In this document: positions 17,228 through 25,434 of the stretch, in pieces | Layout of the letters: each line of letters opens with the position of its first letter | How positions within the stretch are numbered: position 1 is the stretch's first letter | Assembly (NCBI RefSeq): GCF_001642795.1 | Contig: NZ_LKEH01000027.1 | Span: 81,103-131,166 of the forward strand | DNA length: 50,064 bases | DNA from: Pseudomonas viridiflava | GTDB taxonomy: Bacteria; Pseudomonadota; Gammaproteobacteria; Pseudomonadales; Pseudomonadaceae | Direction: 5' to 3' | Notes under the pieces: model-generated | What the model was told of the DNA's origin: nothing | The model's database searches: none | What the model saw: the letters and a program-made list of their open reading frames with translations, nothing else | Translations under genes and position numbers: made by a program

Positions 17228-17452
17228 TCATAGGGGATGCTCATTTATTTCAACCTGCCAATACAGTGGCCTTTTATTTGATAAGTCACCTCCAGGTAGA
17301 CGACGATTGTCATTTGTGGAAGGTTTCCAATTGCAGGTTTTGGCTGTGGCAGGGATCGCTTCGTGGCCCTTGAAGGCGAGTACCTGAAAGCCATGATCGA
17401 TGCCATCAAGGTTGAGCTTGAAATGATTTTTACTGAAAGATTCAGGCTTCAT
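17228..17452 (-). pseudogene. Collapsed vgrG (tssI) remnant
   Basis: 74-codon frame. Its first 33 residues (FKLNLDGIDHGFQVLAFKGH plus flanks) match the conserved beginning of VgrG spike proteins. The rest (from PATAKTCNW onward) does not look like VgrG, and the whole beta-helix body of some 550-600 residues is missing. It lies between hcp and the membrane effector candidate, exactly where a vgrG is expected, and its stop overlaps an ATG by four bases. I read it as an internal deletion of vgrG. A functional spike would have to be encoded elsewhere. Confidence 0.65.
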
Positions 17453-17481
17453 GGCTTATCCCATGTTGATTGAGGCAAAGA

Positions 17482-17507
17482 ACCATCGACCCTTTCGGGT
17501 CGATGGT
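17482..17507 (-). terminator. Intrinsic terminator after hcp
   Basis: ACCATCGACCC and GGGTCGATGGT form a perfect 11-bp stem, with a GAAA tetraloop on the minus strand, followed by TTCTTT. It lies five bases after the hcp stop, so it should keep Hcp expression high relative to the downstream remnant and effector, by stopping most transcripts or stabilising the hcp message. Confidence 0.85.
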
Positions 17508-17512
17508 GTTAA

Positions 17513-18040
17513 TTACGCAGTCTTCTCTTTCCCGTGGGTACGCCAGTCATCAGAACCTGACGTTCCGCATACTTCATGAGTCCATGTGATTTTCCGATAG
17601 GCGAAATGTATGTCCTCAAGGTGGGTAAAACTAGCCATGGCAAGATCCTGGCAGTTGTGCATGTAATCCTTTATCTGAACTATCGTCGCGTCTGTCAGAA
17701 CCGTTGTGAAGTAAAGCTCCTGTTGGCCTGCGGCTAATGTGCGGTACCACTCGATTCTGACTTCACTCAAGCACTCCCCCGACGTCAGTGCTTGCTGAAG
17801 CAATGGTGAGGCTTTGTCGAAGATTTTAGTGATGCACAGAGGTTTGTGTATTCGCAGTCCGCTGGGTTGCCCCGTCTGAGGATCGCAAGGAATAACAACC
17901 TCATGGCTGAAGGCTTGTACCAGCGCCTGATCTTCGTGACCTTCCTGATAAATGTTTCCTACTGAATGTGCCGTAAACGCACCTTCAGTTATAAGCTTCT
18001 GTTTTTCACCGATGATGGATATGTAAGCAGGTGTTGCCAT
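17513..18040 (-). CDS. hcp: Type VI secretion tube protein Hcp
   Basis: 175-residue Hcp (TssD), the hexameric ring subunit that stacks into the T6SS inner tube. Family features are the N-terminal PAYISIIGEKQKLITEGAF, the HEVVIPCDPQTGQPSG segment before the extended loop, and IHFAYRKITWTHE near the end. GGAGAC precedes ATG 18040. It is transcribed away from the tss operon and is followed by an 11-bp terminator. A sigma-54-like site lies 63-78 bases upstream. The C-terminal tail of about 20 residues is longer than in minimal Hcp proteins. Confidence 0.93.
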   Translation of the reverse strand: MATPAYISIIGEKQKLITEGAFTAHSVGNIYQEGHEDQALVQAFSHEVVIPCDPQTGQPSGLRIHKPLCITKIFDKASPLLQQALTSGECLSEVRIEWYRTLAAGQQELYFTTVLTDATIVQIKDYMHNCQDLAMASFTHLEDIHFAYRKITWTHEVCGTSGSDDWRTHGKEKTA

Positions 18041-18102
18041 TATAATGTCTCCTGATATCTGAGTGGTCAGCCAGAATTAGACGTGCCGACCATTGGATGA
18101 TT

Positions 18103-18118
18103 AACAAGAACTATGCCA
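18103..18118 (-). promoter_or_regulatory. Candidate sigma-54 promoter for hcp
   Basis: On the minus strand the site reads TGGCATAGTTCTTGTT, against the consensus TGGCACG-N4-TTGCW. The -24 GG is intact, but the -12 GC is GT, so activity is uncertain. Its distance to hcp (about 63-78 bases) and the sigma-54 activator encoded in the locus support the reading. Confidence 0.35.
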
Positions 18119-18204
18119 GTTACCCGTATGTCCTTTATTTCAAGGCTTTGATGAGATCTCAAGGTGCATTGTTGTCCTCGGAACTGTGTTAGGTAGCCGA
18201 AAAT

Positions 18205-18314
18205 TGCGCATATTCTTGCGCACTAGGTAAAATTTCTGCGCAGGTGTACGGACGTCTCGATATCTGTTGGAGCAGAGAGGCTGGGTTTGTCGTAGCACGC
18301 GGTGAAGGTGCGCA
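18205..18314. promoter_or_regulatory. Four TGCGCA palindromes, possible activator sites
   Basis: TGCGCA occurs at 18205-18210, 18217-18222, 18237-18242 and 18309-18314. The first two are preceded by T (TTGCGCA) and the last is followed by A (TGCGCAA), suggesting a site like TTGCGCAA. The cluster lies 90-210 bases upstream of the hcp sigma-54-like site, a normal distance for an enhancer-binding activator. Confidence 0.4.
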
Positions 18315-18571
18315 ATAAATAGCGCAGTTGAATCAGGTTTTGGGCAATGGGAAATATGCAGTTCAGCGTTATGGAAAAGCGATTTCTTTATTCCATGAAT
18401 GCTGTGTGCTTTTGCTTCCTACATTTGTGCCATTCAGCAATGTAGGAAAATTCTGAAAAGATACTGTGTGGTATTTGGCGGCTTGTTAAACGAGGAGTGA
18501 GCAGTTAGTGTTTGCGTCGCTGACCAAGGGTTGGCATTTACGATACTTGACGCGTGAGGAGGTAACAGCGA

Positions 18572-20122
18572 ATGACTCATTTGGATACATTGTCTGAACG
18601 CTACCTTCATTTAGTAAAAGGTCCTGTATCCAGCGATAATTATGCGGGCAGCGATGTCCGATTTTCCGAGGAGTTTGAGGCCTTGGAAGCACAATTGAAT
18701 AGCGAACGATCAGTTTTGAAGTCTGTAAATGTCGATTGGTTAAAAGTTCGTGAAGAAAGCGAAAGCATTCTGCGTGATCAGTCGAGAGATCTGCGTGTGG
18801 CGTGCTGGTTGACATGGGCGCTTTATAAAGTTGAGGCGTTTCCGGGGTTACTGGCTGGTATGGGTATGCTGCGTTATCTCTGTGAATACCACTGGTCAGC
18901 GCTACACCCCGTCAAGCACAGGACGCGTATCGCCGCTTTTGCATGGTTGTTGCCCAGGCTTGACAAGGTTCTCGTCGACGACGTGTCCATGAAGCAACAA
19001 TTTTCGCTGTTTCAACGTTTGTCAGGACATCTCGAAGCGCTTGACGGGCTGCTGAGGCAGCATCTGGGTGACGACGCGCCGTTGATCTTGCCGACCTGCA
19101 GACGATTGGCCCGAATGCTCCAGGCCGCCTCGCAAGACGAAAGCAAACCGATGACGATTGCTGCGCAGGTGAAGGAAGTAGCCACTCAGCTGTTCAGCCA
19201 GTCTTCTGTAGACAATGAAAAGGACGCCCGTAAAGCCCTGAATACGCAGCAGGACATAACACAGTCATTGTGTGCCTGGTGGTTGAAGCAGAAAGCCACC
19301 GATGTTCGCGCTTTGCGCCTGAATCGCACTGTGATCTGGCTCACGCTCGATGCTGTTCCCGTGTCTAACGCCGAGCGCATAACAGCAATACGCGGCTTGC
19401 CCATAGACCGATTGAATCAATACAAAGAGCGTTTCGAGCAAAGCAAATATGCGGACCTGATTGTGGACCTGGAGTTGAGCATCGCTCGTTCTCCCTTCTG
19501 GTTCGACGGCCAACGCATGGTATGGGAAAGTCTGCAGGCGCTCAACGCGGACCTCTCCATGCGTGAAGTTGAAGTTCAGTTCGCGCTTTTTTTGCAACGA
19601 GTGCCTGGCATCGCAGAATTGCGTTTCCACGACGGTGTGCCCTTTGCTGATGACGCAACACAGATCTGGATATCGACTCATGTGATGCCTCACGTAATTT
19701 CTGCCCAACCTGAACTTGTCCAGGACAATACCGATGTCCAGCCAGCCTGGAATGTCGTTCTGAATGAAATGATTCAGAGGCTGCACAAGGATGGCCTGAA
19801 GTCTGTGGTCAAGGAGTTAACCCTGCAGCTGAAAGATGCAAAGAGTGAGCGTGAACGATTCTTCTGGCAATTCAGCATTGCTCGTATCTGTCTCCGGGCA
19901 AAAAAATATGATTTGGCCAGGGTTCAACTTGAATTGCTTGATCAACAACTTGAGAGCGAAGGGCTTGAAACCTGGGAGTCCGAAGTGTTTCTTGAGATTT
20001 CTCGGCTTTTATACAATTGTCACGAGAAGCTTCCGTCTGATCAGACTTCACGAGCAAGCAAGGACAAAATATATCGGCGGTTGTGCAAATATGATGTTGA
20101 AACTGTTCTGAATAAAACATAA
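18572..20122 (+). CDS. tssA: T6SS protein TssA
   Basis: 516-residue TssA (HsiA/ImpA/VasJ type), which caps the baseplate and primes tube and sheath polymerisation in the cytoplasm. The N-terminal ImpA_N domain is visible around residues 70-125 (ACWLTWALYKVEAFPGLLAG; LCEYHWSALHPVKHRTRIAA). The C-terminal part carries a VasJ-like helical region. It is the first gene of the plus-strand T6SS operon, with a strong GAGGAGG site before ATG 18572. Gene order from here matches P. aeruginosa HSI-II. Confidence 0.9.
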   Translation: MTHLDTLSERYLHLVKGPVSSDNYAGSDVRFSEEFEALEAQLNSERSVLKSVNVDWLKVREESESILRDQSRDLRVACWLTWALYKVEAFPGLLAGMGMLRYLCEYHWSALHPVKHRTRIAAFAWLLPRLDKVLVDDVSMKQQFSLFQRLSGHLEALDGLLRQHLGDDAPLILPTCRRLARMLQAASQDESKPMTIAAQVKEVATQLFSQSSVDNEKDARKALNTQQDITQSLCAWWLKQKATDVRALRLNRTVIWLTLDAVPVSNAERITAIRGLPIDRLNQYKERFEQSKYADLIVDLELSIARSPFWFDGQRMVWESLQALNADLSMREVEVQFALFLQRVPGIAELRFHDGVPFADDATQIWISTHVMPHVISAQPELVQDNTDVQPAWNVVLNEMIQRLHKDGLKSVVKELTLQLKDAKSERERFFWQFSIARICLRAKKYDLARVQLELLDQQLESEGLETWESEVFLEISRLLYNCHEKLPSDQTSRASKDKIYRRLCKYDVETVLNKT

Positions 20123-20150
20123 GCAGTGTAAAAGGCAAGGGGGAAATGCA

Positions 20151-20648
20151 ATGGCAAAAGAAGGCTCTGTCGCGCCCAAAGAACGTATAAATGTTACTTT
20201 TAAGCCGGCGACTGGTGATGCACAGGAGGAAATCGAACTCCCTTTCAAGCTGTTGGTGCTGGGTGATTTTATTCAGCGAGCGGATGAGCGAAAGCTTGAA
20301 GACCGCAAGTCGATCACAGTTGATAAAAACAACTTCGATGATGTGCTTGCAAAACAGAATCTGACGCTTTCACTGAGTGTTCCCAATCGTCTGCAGGATG
20401 AAGGCGAGGCTGAAGAGTTGGCGATTGAAGTCCGCGTCAACGCAATGACTGATTTCAATCCGGCCAGCCTTGTAGAGCAAATTCCAGAGCTCAGGAAACT
20501 CATGGAATTGCGTGACGCCTTGATGGCCCTCAAGGGACCGTTGGGCAATGCGCCTGCCTTTCGCAAGGCGATTGAAAATGTGCTTGCCGACAAAACGTCG
20601 CGTGATCGAGTGCTTGGCGAGTTGGGACTCGATGCTGTAACGGAATGA
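20151..20648 (+). CDS. tssB: T6SS sheath protein TssB
   Basis: 165-residue small sheath subunit (VipA/HsiB). It forms the contractile sheath with TssC around the Hcp tube. Typical features are GSVAPKERINVTFKPATGDA, the PFKLLVLGDF motif near residue 40, and a C-terminal helical stretch with ALKGPLGNAPAFRKAI. It lies 28 bases after tssA with AAGGGGG upstream, and 28 bases before tssC. Confidence 0.96.
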   Translation: MAKEGSVAPKERINVTFKPATGDAQEEIELPFKLLVLGDFIQRADERKLEDRKSITVDKNNFDDVLAKQNLTLSLSVPNRLQDEGEAEELAIEVRVNAMTDFNPASLVEQIPELRKLMELRDALMALKGPLGNAPAFRKAIENVLADKTSRDRVLGELGLDAVTE

Positions 20649-20676
20649 AGTGTCTGGAACGTCAGGAAGAAAATCT

Positions 20677-22152
20677 ATGAGCACCACCGCTGCACAACAG
20701 GATAACCACGGGACTGTCGAGTACGGAATTCTCGATCAGATTATCGCCGAGACCAGAATGTCTCCCGGCGACGAAGCCTATGCCATAGCCAAGCGTGGTG
20801 TTGCCGCTTTCATCGAGGAGTTACTGAAGCCACATAACAGCGCCGAGCCGGTAAAGAAGGCGCTCGTTGATCGAATGATCACCGAGATCGACGTCAAGCT
20901 GAGCCGTCAGATGGATGAAATTCTGCACCATTCCGAGTTTCAGTCGTTGGAATCCTCATGGCGCGGCTTGAAGTTGCTCATCGACCGAACGGACTTCCGG
21001 GAAAACATCAAGGTCGAGATGTTGAGCGTTTCGAAGCAGGACCTGCTCGATGACTTCGAAGATTCTCCGGAAGTGGTCCAGTCGGGTCTGTATAAACACG
21101 TTTATACCGCGGAGTACGGTCAGTTCGGGGGAAATCCGGTAGGTGCGATTATCGCAAACTACTACTTTTCGCCCAGTTCTCCGGACGTCAAGACAATGCA
21201 GTACGTTTCCAGCGTGGCCTGCATGGCACATGCGCCGTTCATCGCCGCTGCGGGACCTCAGTTTTTTGGGCTAGAGCAATTTACCAGTCTGCCTGATCTC
21301 AAGGATCTGAAGGACCATTTTGAAGGCCCGCAGTTTGCCAAATGGCAAAGTTTTCGTCAGCAGGAGGACGCTCGATACTTCGCATTGACGGTCCCTCGGT
21401 TTCTGCTTCGCAGCCCCTATGATCCTCAGGAAAATCCGGTCAGGACATTCGCCTACCGGGAGAACGTTGCAAACGCGCACGAACATTATCTCTGGGGTAA
21501 CACTGCTTATGCGTTTGCTACCCGGTTCACGGACAGCTTCGCCAAGTTTCGCTGGTGCCCCAACATCATAGGACCGCAGAGCGGTGGAGCAGTTGAGGAC
21601 CTTCCTCTGCATCATTTTGACAGCCTGGGTGAGATTGAAACCAAGGTGCCGACTGAAGTGCTGGTGTCCGATCGCCGGGAATATGAACTGGCAGAAGAGG
21701 GCTTCATTGCGTTGACAATGCGCAAGGGCAGTGACAACGCCGCTTTCTTCTCCGCCAGTTCCGTACAAAAGGCCAAATTCTTCGGCAACAACCCGGAAGG
21801 TAAGGTGGCCGAGCTCAATTATAAGTTGGGTACCCAACTGCCCTACATGATGATCGTCAATCGCCTGGCTCATTACATAAAGGTTCTTCAACGCGAGCAG
21901 ATCGGATCATGGAAAGAACGTACGGACCTTGAGCTTCAACTCAATAAGTGGATACGCCAATACGTTTCCGATCAGGAAAATCCTGGTGCCGAGGTTCGCG
22001 GTCGACGACCCCTGCGTGCCGCACAGATCACGGTGAGTGATGTGGAAGGCGACCCAGGCTGGTACAGGGTTGCACTTAACGTGCGTCCGCATTTCAAGTA
22101 CATGGGGGCCGCTTTTACATTGTCGCTGGTTGGGAAAATGGACAAGGAATGA
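20677..22152 (+). CDS. tssC: T6SS sheath protein TssC
   Basis: 491-residue large sheath subunit (VipB/HsiC). Recognisable stretches include SLESSWRGLKLLIDRTDF, VGAIIANYYFSPSSPDV and the C-terminal PGWYRVALNVRPHFKYMGA. I place the start at ATG 20677, preceded by AGGAAG; a GTG nine codons upstream lacks a ribosome site. Its stop overlaps the tssE start (ATGA), consistent with coupled translation of the assembly proteins. Confidence 0.96.
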   Translation: MSTTAAQQDNHGTVEYGILDQIIAETRMSPGDEAYAIAKRGVAAFIEELLKPHNSAEPVKKALVDRMITEIDVKLSRQMDEILHHSEFQSLESSWRGLKLLIDRTDFRENIKVEMLSVSKQDLLDDFEDSPEVVQSGLYKHVYTAEYGQFGGNPVGAIIANYYFSPSSPDVKTMQYVSSVACMAHAPFIAAAGPQFFGLEQFTSLPDLKDLKDHFEGPQFAKWQSFRQQEDARYFALTVPRFLLRSPYDPQENPVRTFAYRENVANAHEHYLWGNTAYAFATRFTDSFAKFRWCPNIIGPQSGGAVEDLPLHHFDSLGEIETKVPTEVLVSDRREYELAEEGFIALTMRKGSDNAAFFSASSVQKAKFFGNNPEGKVAELNYKLGTQLPYMMIVNRLAHYIKVLQREQIGSWKERTDLELQLNKWIRQYVSDQENPGAEVRGRRPLRAAQITVSDVEGDPGWYRVALNVRPHFKYMGAAFTLSLVGKMDKE

Positions 22153-22559
22153 TTCGCTGCACGAGTCTTTTCGAAAGGCTGGCCGGGGTGTCTGAAAAGC
22201 GGCTCGGTTCGAACCGGGAAACGCAGCTTGTAACGTCAGTTGCCAGTCATCTTTCAAGGATGTTGAGCACTCGGGCGGGCAGCGTACAAACGCTGCCCGA
22301 TTACGGGCTTCCGGATTTGAATGACCTGCGATTCAGCCTCAACGACGTGATGCGCTATTCCCGGACAGTCATTGAAGAGTTTATTTGTGCCTATGAGCCG
22401 CGACTCATGAATGTCCGTGTCGTTGCCAAGCCACGCGACGACGATGCGCTTGAACTGAGATTCGACATCCAGGCGTTTTTGAATGTCGACGGTGTGAACC
22501 GGGACGTGCTTTTTCAAGCGGTGCTCAATGGCCGAGGGCGCGTCGATGTGAAGGTGTGA
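22149..22559 (+). CDS. tssE: T6SS baseplate protein TssE
   Basis: 136-residue gp25-like lysozyme-fold baseplate wedge protein (HsiF). Diagnostic segments are SLFERLAG at the start, VASHLSRMLSTRAGS, the DYGLPDLNDL motif near residue 50, and the closing FQAVLNGRGRVDVKV. It works with TssF, TssG and TssK under the sheath. The ATG overlaps the tssC stop. Confidence 0.93.
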   Translation: MIRCTSLFERLAGVSEKRLGSNRETQLVTSVASHLSRMLSTRAGSVQTLPDYGLPDLNDLRFSLNDVMRYSRTVIEEFICAYEPRLMNVRVVAKPRDDDALELRFDIQAFLNVDGVNRDVLFQAVLNGRGRVDVKV

Positions 22560-22579
22560 TCAATTTTGCCAGGAGCGGA

Positions 22580-22608
22580 GTGCCTGCTTGAACTTGCAAG
22601 TCAGGCAC
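22580..22608 (+). other. Hairpin in the tssE-tssF gap
   Basis: GTGCCTG (22580-22586) pairs with CAGGCAC (22602-22608). The gap between tssE and tssF is 107 bases, the longest gap inside this operon before the activator gene. The hairpin has no U-run, so it may be a processing or stability element rather than a terminator. Confidence 0.35.
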
Positions 22609-22666
22609 GTCGTTTCTCAACGCCTTTAATCGCTGTTCTCGATGAACTTGAAACAGGTAATCAACG

Positions 22667-24454
22667 TTGTCTTTCAATGACTACTATCAGGATGAACTTG
22701 CAGCCTTGCGCCAACTGGGTCGCCGTTTTTCCGAGCGCAATCCTGCGCTGGCGCCTTTTTTGGGACAGTCGGGACGTGATCCTGATGTCGAGCGATTGCT
22801 TGAGGGGTTTGCGTTTCTGACAGGACGGCTGCGTCAGAAGCTGGACGATGAGTTGCCAGAACTGACTCATTCATTAATGAACCTGCTCTGGCCAAACTAT
22901 CTGCGACCGCTGCCATCGGTGAGCATGCTGCAGTTCGAGCCATTGCTTCGGTCAGGACCTGCGGTGCTGGTTGAACGATCGACGCCTGTTGAGAGCGATC
23001 CGGTCGGTGAACACATCTGCCGTTTTCGCACCTGCTTTGCAACCGAAGTCCTGCCACTTGAACTGAAAGACCTGTGTCATTCGCCCACCAGTGACGGAGC
23101 CACTCTGAAGTTGTCCTTCGTCATGAGTTGTGAAGGTCACATGGGTGAACTGGAGTTGAAAAGGTTACGGCTGCATCTTGCCGGTGATCGTCATGTCAGT
23201 CGGTCCCTGTATCTCGGGCTGATGCGCAAACTCGAGGGCATCACCCTACGCTTGCTTGACGCTGATGGGAGCGCACTGGAAGACGGACACGGAAATACGA
23301 TCGAGTTCAATATCCCGGTCAGTGAAGTGCAAGCGGTCGGCTTTGCTGAAGAAGAAGCACTGATACCTTATCCTTTCAATACCTTTCGTGGTTATCGCTA
23401 CTTGCAGGAGTACTTCTTCTTTCAGGAAAAATTCATGTTTGTCGACGTAATGGGGTTGGGCGTTCTGGGCGCTTTACCCGGTCCTGTACTCAAGCGTGCT
23501 CATGGCGTGCAGCTGGCGTTGAAGATCAAAGGTGCAGACATCCAGCGCCTTCGGCCCACCCTCGATAATGTAAAACTCTACTGCACGCCGATCGTCAATT
23601 TATTCAAACAGGATGCCTTGCCCATTCTGGTCGACGCCAAGCGGGACGATTATTTACTTATACCTTCCAGAGATGATCTCGACAGCTGTGCAGTGTATTC
23701 GGTGGACCGGGTAACCGGTTGGCAGTCTGGCGGTCTTGGCTATCAGGACTACGCCTTGTTTGAATCCTTCGAGCATGATTCAGGGCAGGGTTCGAAGAAG
23801 GGCAGGCCTTTTTACAGCGCTCGGCAGCGCCCATCGATGCAGTACGATGGCCTGGATACCTATTTAAGCTTTGATCATCGAAGTTCGGAATACCCTGAAA
23901 CGGTATCTGTCGAGTTGACCTGCACCAATCATGACCTTCCCTTACAGATCAAAGCGGGCGGTATCTGCAGATCCTGTGACGGAACGCCGGATTTCCTTCG
24001 CTTCAAAAATATTACACCCACCACGCCGAGCTATGCGCCTCCTGTCACTCGCGATTTTCTATGGCGTGTGATCAGTAACATGTCGTTGAACTATCTGTCG
24101 CTGGCCAATATTGATGCGTTGAAAATCATACTCGAAACCTATGACTTGCCGCGCTATCACGATCAACAAGCCGAAAGAGCCAGTCAGCATCTTCTCAATG
24201 GCCTTGAATCGATAAGCCATCGTCCTGCTGATCGACTTTACAAGGGGCGGCCTGTGCGTGGTGTCAAGACAGAGTTGATCATCAATCCTGACGGATATGG
24301 GGGGGAAGGCACTCTTTTCCTGTTTGCATCCGTGCTGAACGAGTTTTTCGCACTGTATGCCAGCCTCAACTCTTTCCACGAACTGAATGTGAAAAGTACT
24401 CACGGAGAACGCTACGAATGGACACCTCGCATGGGGCACCAGCCGCTTCTTTAA
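22667..24454 (+). CDS. tssF: T6SS baseplate protein TssF
   Basis: 595-residue baseplate wedge protein (VasA/ImpG). The N-terminus SFNDYYQDELAALRQLGRRF and the following PDVERLLEGFAFL and LPELTHSLMNLLWPNYLRP are strongly conserved in the family. Translation appears to start at TTG 22667, because this gives the usual TssF N-terminus and AGGTAA lies 8-13 bases upstream. No ATG nearby does so. It overlaps tssG by 37 bases. Confidence 0.93.
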   Translation: MSFNDYYQDELAALRQLGRRFSERNPALAPFLGQSGRDPDVERLLEGFAFLTGRLRQKLDDELPELTHSLMNLLWPNYLRPLPSVSMLQFEPLLRSGPAVLVERSTPVESDPVGEHICRFRTCFATEVLPLELKDLCHSPTSDGATLKLSFVMSCEGHMGELELKRLRLHLAGDRHVSRSLYLGLMRKLEGITLRLLDADGSALEDGHGNTIEFNIPVSEVQAVGFAEEEALIPYPFNTFRGYRYLQEYFFFQEKFMFVDVMGLGVLGALPGPVLKRAHGVQLALKIKGADIQRLRPTLDNVKLYCTPIVNLFKQDALPILVDAKRDDYLLIPSRDDLDSCAVYSVDRVTGWQSGGLGYQDYALFESFEHDSGQGSKKGRPFYSARQRPSMQYDGLDTYLSFDHRSSEYPETVSVELTCTNHDLPLQIKAGGICRSCDGTPDFLRFKNITPTTPSYAPPVTRDFLWRVISNMSLNYLSLANIDALKIILETYDLPRYHDQQAERASQHLLNGLESISHRPADRLYKGRPVRGVKTELIINPDGYGGEGTLFLFASVLNEFFALYASLNSFHELNVKSTHGERYEWTPRMGHQPLL

Positions 24455-25422
24455 TTGCACTCAGTCATACAATCCGTGAGCACTCCATTTATCAGGCGAT
24501 CCCGCAGATTCTGAAGCTGCTTCGCGAGGTTCATCCGAACGCTGATGACGAGTCGCTGCATGACTTTCTCTTGCTCAAGGCGAACCCGGGTTTCGGCTTT
24601 CCTGGAAGCGATATCGAATGTCTGGAACTGTTTGAAGCGCGCGGGAAATTGCACGTAAGGCTGTGCCTGAATGTCATCAGCCTTGTCGGATCCGGCTCCC
24701 CCTTGCCAGCCTTTTACGCGGAGCAGGTTTTGGACGAGGATAACTCGAGCGCAACGCGTGATTTTCTTGATGTTTTTCATCACCGTCTGCAGAAGCTAAT
24801 GGTGCCCGTCTGGCGCAAATATCGTTACCACTCGGTGTTCGCTGACGGCGCGACGGACCGTTTTTCCGAGTATCTGTTTGCGCTGATCGGATTGGGTGGT
24901 GCAAGGGTCAGGGAGGCTGCCGAGCTCGACTGGAAGCGGCTCCTGCCTTACCTGGGGTTGCTCAGTTTGCGAGCGCACTCTGCGGCCCTGATCGAGTCGG
25001 TTCTGCGTTACTACTTCAAGCATGCTGATTTCTTCATCGAGCAGTGTGCCGAACGTGTCGTTCACATCAGTCCCGAACAGCGCAACTTCCTGGGCAAGGC
25101 CAATAGTCAGCTAGGCCACGATGCTGTTCTGGGTGAGCGGATTCGAGACCGAAGCGGCAAGTTTCGTATCCACATCAGGCGATTGTGCTGGGACAGCTTT
25201 CATCAGTTTCTTCCCCAGGGTGCCTGGAATCAGCCGCTCGGTGCCTTGGTGCGGTTCACGCAACGAGATTTTCTTGAGTACGACATATGTCTTGTACTGC
25301 TGCGAGAGGAAATCCGGGCTCTGCGTATCGGGGCACAGAACACCTGCCGCCTCGGCTGGACCAGCTGGCTGGGGCGTGAGCGTGCCGATGGTGTGGTGAC
25401 GCTTGGCCAGTCGATTCATTAA
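24418..25422 (+). CDS. tssG: T6SS baseplate protein TssG
   Basis: 334-residue baseplate protein (VasB/ImpH) that joins TssF and TssE in the wedge. Features include NPGFGFPGSDIECLEL near residue 60, FFIEQCAERVVHI and the C-terminal RLGWTSWLG. The ATG lies inside the end of tssF (37-base overlap), typical for this gene pair. Confidence 0.93.
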   Translation: MDTSHGAPAASLIALSHTIREHSIYQAIPQILKLLREVHPNADDESLHDFLLLKANPGFGFPGSDIECLELFEARGKLHVRLCLNVISLVGSGSPLPAFYAEQVLDEDNSSATRDFLDVFHHRLQKLMVPVWRKYRYHSVFADGATDRFSEYLFALIGLGGARVREAAELDWKRLLPYLGLLSLRAHSAALIESVLRYYFKHADFFIEQCAERVVHISPEQRNFLGKANSQLGHDAVLGERIRDRSGKFRIHIRRLCWDSFHQFLPQGAWNQPLGALVRFTQRDFLEYDICLVLLREEIRALRIGAQNTCRLGWTSWLGRERADGVVTLGQSIH

Positions 25423-25434
25423 GGACAGATATTC

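Larger units (their letters stand above)
18041..18571. other. Divergent control region between hcp and the tss operon
   Basis: 531 bases without a gene, clearly AT-richer than the flanks; for example 18361-18420 has 24 G+C in 60. It holds a sigma-54-like site for hcp (18103-18118) and four TGCGCA palindromes (18205-18314). It ends in a strong GAGGAGG ribosome site just before tssA. I found no convincing sigma-54 or sigma-70 promoter for the tss side. Confidence 0.6.

Noticed and set aside
18282..18297. TGG-N8-TAGCA as a sigma-54 promoter for the tss operon
   Set aside because: GG-N10-GC spacing is present, but the remaining bases match poorly and such spacing is expected by chance in this length.
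22566..22820. 84-codon frame between tssE and tssF
   Set aside because: More than half of it overlaps tssF in another frame and it lacks family similarity. The gap is better explained as a leader with a hairpin and a TTG start for tssF.
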